DNA of 64,000 bases, taken from positions 1 through 64,000 of the forward strand of contig JALUUM010000001.1 in NCBI GenBank assembly GCA_027021365.1, written 5' to 3'. Both the position numbers and the translations under genes were made by a program. Under the pieces are notes generated by a model, which was not told where the DNA came from, did not search any database, and saw nothing but the letters and a program-made list of their open reading frames with translations. This DNA is from Spirochaetales bacterium. GTDB taxonomy: Bacteria > Spirochaetota > Spirochaetia > SZUA-6. Shown in pieces: positions 57,705 through 64,000 of the stretch; position 1 is the first letter of the stretch; every line of letters begins with the position of its first letter.

Positions 57705-58949
57705 TTATCGTATAATTTGATTTATTTCTTTTTGAGCATTCAATAGGGCTTCCTTTGGTTGGATTTTTCCGAGGAGGGCCTTGTAAATCCATTCTTGTAA
57801 CACGGAACTTATCTTTCTATATTTAGGATGTATAGGCCTGTTGTGTACACCGAGAATTTGTTTTTTCTTAAGATTAATGTCAGGGTCTTTTTTCATCGTG
57901 TTTGGATCTGACCATACCGTCTTCCATACAGACATTTCTTCGAGATGTTTCTTTTGGAATGCTGGTGAAGATAGAAATTGAATGAATCTCCATGCTGATT
58001 TTTTATGCTTACTATTCTGCGTAACAGAAAGTCCTTGAAAACCGCTGACGGTAGATGTTTTGACAGAATTATTCTCCTGGCTTTGGGCAACCGGAATTAA
58101 GCTTGCTCGCCCGCATTTAGAAATAATATAAGGTGACTTTTTTATAAGTCCCGAAAGGAATGTCCAGTTTGTTGTAAACAATGCATCTCCCATTGTAAAG
58201 ACTTCTGCGGCAAATACTTCCTCCGATTTCAGGGAATATGGGTTCATTAAACCTTCCTTTAATAAATTTACCATAAAGCTTAAGGCTTTTATATTTGGGG
58301 CATTTAATAGACGAATTCTGTTGTTTGAATCTGTTAGGTTGCCTCCAAAAGCACCTACAACCCATACGTATTCACATACAAGGGCCTCCTGTTTTTTAAA
58401 TGAATCGAAGAAGGGATATTTAATTATTCCCCTTTTTTTGGCTGCTTTAGCCATTTGAACCGCTTCTTCTAGGGTATCGGGTGGCTTGCTAAATCCTGCC
58501 TTGTGCAGTAGATCCATATTTGTGTAGAAAAGTTGGAAGTTGGCAAGAAACGGAACAGCCCATAGCTTGTGTTCATAATAAAATGCCCTGTATATTTCAG
58601 GGATTATTCCTTTTTTTACATGAATTTCAAGTTCTTTTGGAATTGGGATGATAATCTGACGTTCTGCAAAATCGGCGGTCCATATAAGATCCAGCAAAAT
58701 TATATCATATTTTGCTTCCGGTAATTTTGAAGATTCCTGGATCAGGTTATATTGATCTTCGTACTGTGCAAATTGTAGTGATACCGTTATCCCTGTCTGC
58801 TTTTTAAAAGCATTTGCACAATTAACAATATCTGCAGGTTGATATCCGGATTGAGCCATGTAGAGCATATGTATTTCTTCACCGAAGGTTTTCGGCAAGA
58901 AGTGGATTGTAAGTATCAATAGAAATATAAGTTTAATGATAGTTTTCAA
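57705..58949 (-). CDS. Second sugar-binding protein, probable sensor subunit (module 3)
   Basis: 414 residues, clearly paralogous to the transporter's binding protein at 52730-54019: EEIHMLYMAQSGYQPADI against EEIHVLYMAQAAYQPEDV, LDLIWTADFAE against LDLIWTAEFAS, WAVPFLANFQLFYTNMDLL against WAMPFLANFQLFFYNVDMI, and CEYVWVVGAFGGNL against CEYVWLTGAFGGDT. Unlike that protein it has no lipobox Cys (signal LILTIHFLPKTFGEE), so it should be soluble in the periplasm. It lies seven bases upstream of the kinase in the sensor operon, not with the permeases. I infer that it binds the same sugar and presents it to the kinase. Confidence 0.82.
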   Translation of the reverse strand: MKTIIKLIFLLILTIHFLPKTFGEEIHMLYMAQSGYQPADIVNCANAFKKQTGITVSLQFAQYEDQYNLIQESSKLPEAKYDIILLDLIWTADFAERQIIIPIPKELEIHVKKGIIPEIYRAFYYEHKLWAVPFLANFQLFYTNMDLLHKAGFSKPPDTLEEAVQMAKAAKKRGIIKYPFFDSFKKQEALVCEYVWVVGAFGGNLTDSNNRIRLLNAPNIKALSFMVNLLKEGLMNPYSLKSEEVFAAEVFTMGDALFTTNWTFLSGLIKKSPYIISKCGRASLIPVAQSQENNSVKTSTVSGFQGLSVTQNSKHKKSAWRFIQFLSSPAFQKKHLEEMSVWKTVWSDPNTMKKDPDINLKKKQILGVHNRPIHPKYRKISSVLQEWIYKALLGKIQPKEALLNAQKEINQIIR

Positions 58950-59034
58950 TTTTCTTAATGTTCAATTTATTGTATATCATGAGGTAGATGGAATAACAAG
59001 TTTAGATAGTTAATTTCTATTACGTGATCCATTA

Positions 59035-59892
59035 TCAAACAAGCTCCCTTATCTTTTCCAGGACAGCCTGGTAAAGGCACGTCTGCTTCCCTATCTTCTC
59101 CATCGCATCTTCCATAACCCGGATAAAGGCCGAACCTACAACGACCGAATGAACCAGCGGGGCAACAGCTTCTACCTGGCTCTTCTTCGAGATTCCGAAG
59201 CCTGCGAGGACCTTAGCGCCTGCACGGTTTACCCTTTCCAAAAAATCGAGGACAGAGGAGTCGATTCTGGTAAATTTGCCGGTTATACCTGTTCTTATCG
59301 CAGCGTAGAGGTACTCTTCCGTATTATTGATAACCAGGTCGAACCTATCGTCGGTGATATTGGGCATGATCACGGGAATAACTTTGATCCCTTTTTTCCT
59401 CCCGAGAGAGTATAGACCTTCGTCTGAATCGGGAGGGAGGTCGGGCACTATCACTCCGCTCACCCCGGCATCTTTGCATTCCTCGAGGAATCTTTCTATA
59501 CCTCTGAAAAAGATGAGGTTTGCATAGGTCATAATGAACACGGGAGGATGCGAGGGCAAGAGCTTACCCGGCTCATGAGGTGCCCTATTGCTACTGCGGC
59601 TATTGCTACTGTGGCTTTCGCTGCGGCGACTATTGCTACTACGGCTATTGCTAACCCTGTTCGCATATTCATTTATCTTCGAGATCAACTGGAAACCCTT
59701 GCTTACTTTGAAACCGGCATCCAGGGCGGTCTTGCAGGCTCTCTGAATGTACACACCATCGGCCGAGGGATCCGTAAAGGGAAATTGCACCTCGAGATAG
59801 CTGCACCCCCCATCGATCAGAGCTCTTGCAACTTCAAGCGACTTTTCCCTGTCGGGGTAAAATGCAACCATGTGAGCCATTATCTTGTTCAT
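59035..59892 (-). CDS. trpA: Tryptophan synthase alpha chain with repeat insertion
   Basis: 285 residues. It cleaves indole-3-glycerol phosphate to indole and glyceraldehyde 3-phosphate. The catalytic pair is Glu34 and Asp45 in YLEVQFPFTDPSADG (E. coli Glu49 and Asp60); FIMTYANLIFFRGI, GVIVPDLPPDSDEG, YAAIRTGITGKF and VLAGFGISKKSQV follow. The N-terminus is about 15 residues shorter than E. coli TrpA. Residues 81-103 are a serine/asparagine/arginine repeat coded by 15-bp units, inserted between the second helix and third strand in a segment that is short in other TrpA proteins. AAGGAG precedes the ATG, which overlaps the trpB stop. Confidence 0.9.
   Translation of the reverse strand: MNKIMAHMVAFYPDREKSLEVARALIDGGCSYLEVQFPFTDPSADGVYIQRACKTALDAGFKVSKGFQLISKINEYANRVSNSRSSNSRRSESHSSNSRSSNRAPHEPGKLLPSHPPVFIMTYANLIFFRGIERFLEECKDAGVSGVIVPDLPPDSDEGLYSLGRKKGIKVIPVIMPNITDDRFDLVINNTEEYLYAAIRTGITGKFTRIDSSVLDFLERVNRAGAKVLAGFGISKKSQVEAVAPLVHSVVVGSAFIRVMEDAMEKIGKQTCLYQAVLEKIRELV
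59584..59652 (-). repeat. 15-bp minisatellite inside trpA
   Basis: About 4.6 copies of AGCAATAGCCGCAGT (coding strand), giving SNSRS, SNSRR, SESHS, SNSRS and SNR. The frame is kept because the unit is five codons. Unit differences are mostly single bases. Confidence 0.75.
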
Positions 59893-61115
59893 ACTATGCT
59901 CCTTAAGAATTTGTGCCAGTTATCCCTGTCCATCCTCTCTGCAAGTATAAACAGGTCCTTGTCCCCCCTTCCGGACATGTTTATAACGATAGCCCTGTCC
60001 TTCGGAAGTTGCGGGGCGAGCTTTAACGCGGCGGCACCTGCATGTGCCGATTCCAGGGCAAATACTATTCCTTCGTTCTTTGCGAATGTCTTTACGGCTG
60101 TTAAGGCCTCCTCGTCTGAAGCCTTTGTAAACTCGATTCTTCCATCTTTCCCAAGCTGGGCAAGTTGTGGTCCTATCCCAGGATAGTCCAGTCCTGCCGA
60201 AACGGAATGGGTAGGGGTAACCTGGCCATCGTCATCCAGGAGAAAGAGTGACTTGTATCCGTGAACGATTCCAGGTCGGCCACTGCCTGACATTCTTGCC
60301 GCATGCTCGCCAATATTGTCACCACTGCCGCCGGCTTCGACCCCGATGAGCCTCGGTGTTTTGCTGGAGGGCCAGGGATAGGAGAGCCAGGGATAGAAGA
60401 AGCCTATCGAATTTGATCCTCCCCCGACACAGGCAACAAGTGCCTCGATTTTTTCTCCCCTTTCCTCCATCTGCTTCTTCGTTTCCTTCCCTATGACGGA
60501 TTGAAACTCACGAACCATGTCCGGATATGGAGAAGGCCCTAAGGCCGAGCCTAGGAGGTAGTGCGTATCTTCAAAACTCGATGCCCAGTCACGAAGGGCC
60601 TCGTTTACCGCATCCTTCAATGTGCCGGATACACCTTCAACGGGAACTACCTCTGCACCGTAGAGTTCCATCCAGAAGACATTTGGCCTTTGTCGTTCAA
60701 TATCAACCTTTCCCATATAAACCCGGCATTTGAAACCGAACTTGGCTGACAGGGCAGCCGTTGCCAGCCCGTGCTGGCCTGCCCCTGTTTCTGCAATGAT
60801 CCTGCGCTTTCCCATTCTCTTTGCAAGCAGAAGCTGGCCCAGCACATTGTTAATCTTGTGAGCACCGGTATTTGCAAGACCCTCCAGTTTTATGAATATC
60901 CTGCCACCCCCGAGCATCCGGGTCGTATTTTCCGCAAAGAGCAGCGGGGTGGGCCGCCCCGTATATTCAGCAGAAACACTTTCGAATTCACTCTTAAACT
61001 CATCATCCTCCATGGCCTTTAGGAACTCTCTCTTAAGCTCCTCGAGAGGAGGATTCAGTATCTCTGCAACGTACCTTCCGCCAAACTCACCGAAAAAATT
61101 ATTAACCAGCCGCAT
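59889..61115 (-). CDS. trpB: Tryptophan synthase beta chain
   Basis: About 408 residues from ATG 61115. It joins indole to serine using PLP. NNFFGEFGGRYVAEIL start, GRPTPLLFAENTTRM, KLEGLANTGAHKINNVLGQ (PLP Lys), AETGAGQHGLATAALSAKFG (catalytic Glu), VACVGGGSNSIGFFYPWL, VTPTHSVSAGLDYPGIGP and the Ser of INMSGRGDKD are all present. A GTG at 61178 would add 21 charged residues coded by a purine-rich stretch; the ATG follows GGAGAG and matches family starts, so it is chosen. It overlaps trpA by four bases and lies 64 bases after trpCF. Confidence 0.93.
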   Translation of the reverse strand: MRLVNNFFGEFGGRYVAEILNPPLEELKREFLKAMEDDEFKSEFESVSAEYTGRPTPLLFAENTTRMLGGGRIFIKLEGLANTGAHKINNVLGQLLLAKRMGKRRIIAETGAGQHGLATAALSAKFGFKCRVYMGKVDIERQRPNVFWMELYGAEVVPVEGVSGTLKDAVNEALRDWASSFEDTHYLLGSALGPSPYPDMVREFQSVIGKETKKQMEERGEKIEALVACVGGGSNSIGFFYPWLSYPWPSSKTPRLIGVEAGGSGDNIGEHAARMSGSGRPGIVHGYKSLFLLDDDGQVTPTHSVSAGLDYPGIGPQLAQLGKDGRIEFTKASDEEALTAVKTFAKNEGIVFALESAHAGAAALKLAPQLPKDRAIVINMSGRGDKDLFILAERMDRDNWHKFLRSIV

Positions 61116-61179
61116 TTCCCTCTCTCCCTTCTTGTATCCATCCCTGTCTCCCGCTTTCTCTCCTTCCCTTCCTGACACT

Positions 61180-62700
61180 TCACACCCTCCTTATCTCTCT
61201 GAAAAGTTTCTGTATTTTGCCTGCATCCTTCTCTCCCGGCACTTTTTCCACGCCGCTTGATAGGTCGATCAATTCGGGCCGGTAATTCTCGATAATACTC
61301 GTCACATTTTCAGGATTGATTCCACCTGCAAGCCACAAGGGTCCTCTCTTCCGAAGAGCGGCCAAGAGCACCTTTCCGATCCTTTCTCCCGTTCCGCCCA
61401 TGGCCTTTTCCGAGTAAGCGTCTGCCAGCACCCTGGGGCACCTGTACCGGTCCATTGCCTCGATATCCCCTGCTTCCCGAACCCTCACGGCCTTGTAGTA
61501 GGGGAAAGCCATTTCGAAGCACTGATCCGGCCTCTCGCTTCCGTGAAACTGTACCGCATCTATCAACCCCTCCCGTAACAGTGACCGTACGAGCTTAACG
61601 GAATCCGGCCATTCTCCATGTTGATACTCAAACTGATTCTTACCGCCCGCTGCCTTCATCTTCGCCCTGGCTTCTCCCCCGTCTCCGGCAACGACCACAG
61701 CCACCTTCAACACTTCCAGGTCCTTAAGGCGTTCGGGCAGGTTCGCATCTGCCCTCCTTTTTGAAGGGGCGAATACGAAACCGATTATGTCTGCACCATT
61801 ATCAGCTGCCGCTTTTGCATCCCTCTCCGTGGTTATGCCGCAGATCTTTACAAGGGGCTGGTTTCTCTTTTTCCTTGCTGCCCTTTCAAAGAGCCGCCCC
61901 CAGAAATTGCTTTCAGCAGGGTAGGACGATATTTCCTTCATGATTCTTCCTATAAGTTCGGGTTCTCTTACCACGGCTTCTCCTACAAGCATCCCTTTGA
62001 AACCTGCATAGGCTGCAACGAGTGCATCTTCCTCGGATATGATTCCCGATTCGAATACCAGCGTTGTTTCCCAGTCTATGTGACCTTTGAGTTGCAGTGG
62101 AATGCCCCTGTCTACAGAGAAATCCTTTAGATTCCTGCTGTTTATGCCGGTGAGTGTGGGAGACATGTCTCGAATCTTATCTATGTCTTCCTTGTCGTGA
62201 ACCTCTACCAGGGCTTCCATTCCAAACTCCTTTGCCCTTCGGTACATCCTTTCAAGCAGGTCTCTCGGTAAAAGTTTTGCAATAAGAAGCACGGCATCTG
62301 CCCCTGCCCTGTAGGAAACCTCGATATCCTCTTCATCCAGCAGGAAATCTTTTCTAAGGACAGCCGTATCGGGCAGGCGATTCTTTACCAGTAAGAGGTC
62401 ATCTAGAGAACCTGAAAAATAATTTCTCTCCGTAAGTACCGATATGTGATTCACCCCGTATCTTGCATATTCCCCTGCTATTTCCGGGGCAGAGATGTTT
62501 TTGGCAATCGATCCTCTGGAAGGAGAACTTCTCTTGATCTCACAGATGATAAAATTACCACGGCTTCCTGTTCCGGAAGGGCTGGCTCCGAAGGGTATGA
62601 GTGGCACACTCCGTCTTTCGGGAAGTTTGGTTCCAGGTGCATGACCCATTTTCTCTATTTCCCTTCTCCGCTTTCCTGCAATTTCTTCAAGGATACCCAT
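61180..62700 (-). CDS. trpCF: Fused indole-3-glycerol-phosphate synthase and phosphoribosylanthranilate isomerase
   Basis: 506 residues carrying two barrel enzymes that act in succession. Residues 1-265: TrpC with FIICEIKRSSPSRGSI, VLTERNYFSGSLDDL, LRKDFLLDEEDI, GINSRNLKDFSV and FESGIISEED. Residues about 280-506: TrpF with LVKICGITTERDAKAA, GFVFAPSKRRAD, DAVQFHGSERPDQ, LADAYSEKAMGGTGER and LAGGINPENV. The same C-F order occurs in E. coli. The TrpC half has AERNYFSG-type substrate loops intact. In TrpF the segment around GDGGEARAKMKAAGGKNQF looks longer than usual. It lies between trpGD and trpB on the same strand. Confidence 0.93.
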   Translation of the reverse strand: MGILEEIAGKRRREIEKMGHAPGTKLPERRSVPLIPFGASPSGTGSRGNFIICEIKRSSPSRGSIAKNISAPEIAGEYARYGVNHISVLTERNYFSGSLDDLLLVKNRLPDTAVLRKDFLLDEEDIEVSYRAGADAVLLIAKLLPRDLLERMYRRAKEFGMEALVEVHDKEDIDKIRDMSPTLTGINSRNLKDFSVDRGIPLQLKGHIDWETTLVFESGIISEEDALVAAYAGFKGMLVGEAVVREPELIGRIMKEISSYPAESNFWGRLFERAARKKRNQPLVKICGITTERDAKAAADNGADIIGFVFAPSKRRADANLPERLKDLEVLKVAVVVAGDGGEARAKMKAAGGKNQFEYQHGEWPDSVKLVRSLLREGLIDAVQFHGSERPDQCFEMAFPYYKAVRVREAGDIEAMDRYRCPRVLADAYSEKAMGGTGERIGKVLLAALRKRGPLWLAGGINPENVTSIIENYRPELIDLSSGVEKVPGEKDAGKIQKLFREIRRV

Positions 62701-62707
62701 TTTCTTT

Positions 62708-64000
62708 CTACCTCGACCCGGAGCCTACGGGAAGAAGCTTCTGGCTCTCCCTTATGATTTCCTTAAGCTTTGCCTCCATACTGCCATTTTCATAGGCAGC
62801 CATGACTTTCCTGTAACCCTCACCTATGCTCTCTGCAACTCCGTATATATAGAGAGCGGCGCCTGCGTTAAGAAAAACGGCATTCCTTATTGCTTCGAAG
62901 TGCGTCTCTCTTTTTTCGAGAATCGCTTTTGCAATCGAAGCATTCTCAGCAGGAGAACCGCCTTTCAAGTCATCGATGTGGTAACAGGGAATACCAATCT
63001 CTCCCGGTTCAAAGGTGTAGTCTCTCTTTCCCTCTTCCGTTATCTCGATGATTCTCGTAGGCCCGCATACTGAAATTTCATCCAGCCCCTCCATTCCATG
63101 AACTACCATGACCCTCTTACTGCCAAGGAGCCTGGAGGCTTCGGCAACTGTATCCATGAGCTTTTCCGAATACACACCAATCAGTTGATACTTTGCATCG
63201 GCGGGGTTTGCCAGTGGTCCTAAGAGGTTCATCACTGTTTTCATTTTGAGCTGCCGTCTTACCGGGGCTGCGAAGCGCATTGCCCCGTGGTAGATCGGCG
63301 CAAAGAGGAAGGTGAAGCCTGTCTTTTTAAGCAAGTTCGAAGCTCCGTCAGGGGTAAGTTCAATTGCCATACCGAGCGCCTTAAAGAAGTCGGCACTTCC
63401 ACTTGGCGAACTGACACCCCTGTTTCCATGTTTTGCCACTCTGGCTCCCGCTGCTACGGCGGCTATCGCAGCAAAGGAGGATATGTTGAAGGTCCCAAGT
63501 TCATCCCCTCCGGTTCCGCAGGTATCGAGAAGGGGGAAATCCACCTCTATGTTTGTCTTCTTTTTTCTGAGGATGCTTACAAAACCTGCAATTTCTTCCG
63601 GAGTTACCCCTTTCATGTTCATTGCAGTAAGGAAAGAGGCAATATGGGTGTCTGAAAGTTCTCCCTCGGTAAGGTTCTCCATGAAATCGGCTGCTTCATC
63701 GTAGCTACAATGTTTCCCGGAGATCACTTTAAGGAGGATTTTTCCTGCGTCAAATGATTCTCTCTTGTAGTTCAGGAAGTTTTTCAGTATCTTCTTGCCA
63801 AAATCGGAAGCAATCGATTCCGGATGAAACTGGATACCCTCGATCGTGTATTTTCTATGACGTACTCCCATCACCTCGCCGTCACTCGACCTGGCCGTGA
63901 CTTCCAGTTCTTCCGGAATTGTCTCTTCCTCCAGGACCAGTGAATGGTAGCGTGTAAAACGGGCTTTCTCCGGAAGGTTCCGAAACAACCCCTTTCCATC
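62708..64000 (-). CDS. trpGD: Fused TrpG-TrpD (anthranilate synthase glutaminase and phosphoribosyltransferase), cut at window edge
   Basis: The gene runs off the right edge: the frame is open to base 64000, so the TTG at 63988 is not its start. The first 75 visible residues are the end of a glutaminase (DGKGLFRN, TRYHSLVLEE, IEGIQFHPESIASDFGKKIL), holding the catalytic His and Glu of the triad. The remainder is TrpD: VISGKHCSYDEAADFMENL, LLDTCGTGGDELGTFNISS (PRPP loop), KHGNRGVSSPSGSADFFKAL, MNLLGPLANPADAKYQLIGV and VHGMEGLDEIS. Such G-D fusions are known from E. coli and Thermotoga. It starts the visible trp operon; trpE is presumably beyond the edge. Confidence 0.92.
   Translation of the reverse strand, partial: DGKGLFRNLPEKARFTRYHSLVLEEETIPEELEVTARSSDGEVMGVRHRKYTIEGIQFHPESIASDFGKKILKNFLNYKRESFDAGKILLKVISGKHCSYDEAADFMENLTEGELSDTHIASFLTAMNMKGVTPEEIAGFVSILRKKKTNIEVDFPLLDTCGTGGDELGTFNISSFAAIAAVAAGARVAKHGNRGVSSPSGSADFFKALGMAIELTPDGASNLLKKTGFTFLFAPIYHGAMRFAAPVRRQLKMKTVMNLLGPLANPADAKYQLIGVYSEKLMDTVAEASRLLGSKRVMVVHGMEGLDEISVCGPTRIIEITEEGKRDYTFEPGEIGIPCYHIDDLKGGSPAENASIAKAILEKRETHFEAIRNAVFLNAGAALYIYGVAESIGEGYRKVMAAYENGSMEAKLKEIIRESQKLLPVGSGSR

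Noticed and set aside
61116..61178. GTG at 61178 as the trpB start
   Set aside because: The added 21 residues are charged, low-complexity and absent from TrpB proteins; the purine-rich stretch is better read as the ribosome site for ATG 61115.

Overview
The window reads as a bacterial chromosome segment of moderate G+C, most likely from a Spirochaetota relative. This is inferred from the secreted binding proteins whose mature ends begin 'AAGQGE' or 'AEGTKEK' (a style common in Spirochaeta and Treponema), from a diiron MBL-fold protein paired with a soluble chemoreceptor as known in Treponema, and from the number of sugar and organic-acid transporters. There is no rRNA, tRNA, IS element, phage gene or CRISPR array that I can support. 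Two blocks look more A+T-rich by eye than the rest: the toxin-antitoxin block (3.3-5.1 kb) and the third transporter module (50.7-58.9 kb). Both may have been acquired.

Layout. 0.1-3.2 kb: L-fucose isomerase and its LacI-type regulator, with a clear promoter and operator. 3.3-5.1 kb: an NTF2-like protein and two type II toxin-antitoxin pairs. 5.3-10.6 kb: a radical SAM enzyme, a DegT-type aminotransferase, a sulfatase and a GmhA-like phosphosugar isomerase. 10.6-18.3 kb: module 1, a PhnD-like binding protein, histidine kinase and NtrC-type regulator, then a sigma-54 promoter and an Afu/Fbp-type ABC transporter. 18.3-20.5 kb: an outer-membrane, transglutaminase-like and TPR protein. 20.7-27.7 kb: module 2, a TctABC tripartite transporter with sigma-54 promoter, NtrC-type regulator, kinase and PhnD-like protein. 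27.7-36.4 kb: a GntR/LacI hybrid regulator and an LplABC-type oligosaccharide operon with a GH3 enzyme and a DUF2264 protein. 36.4-38.2 kb: YhhN and ROK kinase. 38.3-43.9 kb: a PAS/GAF phosphorelay cluster. 44.0-46.2 kb: an RtcR-like CARF-domain sigma-54 activator with its own sigma-54 promoter and paired dyads. 46.2-50.7 kb: a lipoprotein, a CsgG-like protein and the diiron protein/chemoreceptor pair. 50.7-58.9 kb: module 3, ABC permeases, binding protein, NtrC-type regulator, kinase and a second, paralogous binding protein. 59.0-64.0 kb: trpGD-CF-B-A, cut by the window edge.

The strongest theme is a repeated design. A periplasmic binding protein, a membrane kinase and a sigma-54 activator sit beside a transporter operon with a good -24/-12 promoter and, upstream of it, dyad sites. 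The design occurs three times with three unrelated transporters (Afu/Fbp-type ABC, TTT, MalFG-type ABC). In module 3 the extra binding protein is a diverged copy of the transporter's own binding protein, which suggests receptor duplication for sensing. A fourth sigma-54 activator carries an RtcR-like CARF domain, and its target genes cannot be named from this window beyond itself and perhaps a divergent 88-residue coiled-coil gene. Secondary themes are strong promoters placed only 5-9 bases before ATG codons lacking a Shine-Dalgarno (probable leaderless mRNAs) and several 15-bp-period minisatellites, one of which inserts an in-frame serine/asparagine/arginine repeat into TrpA.
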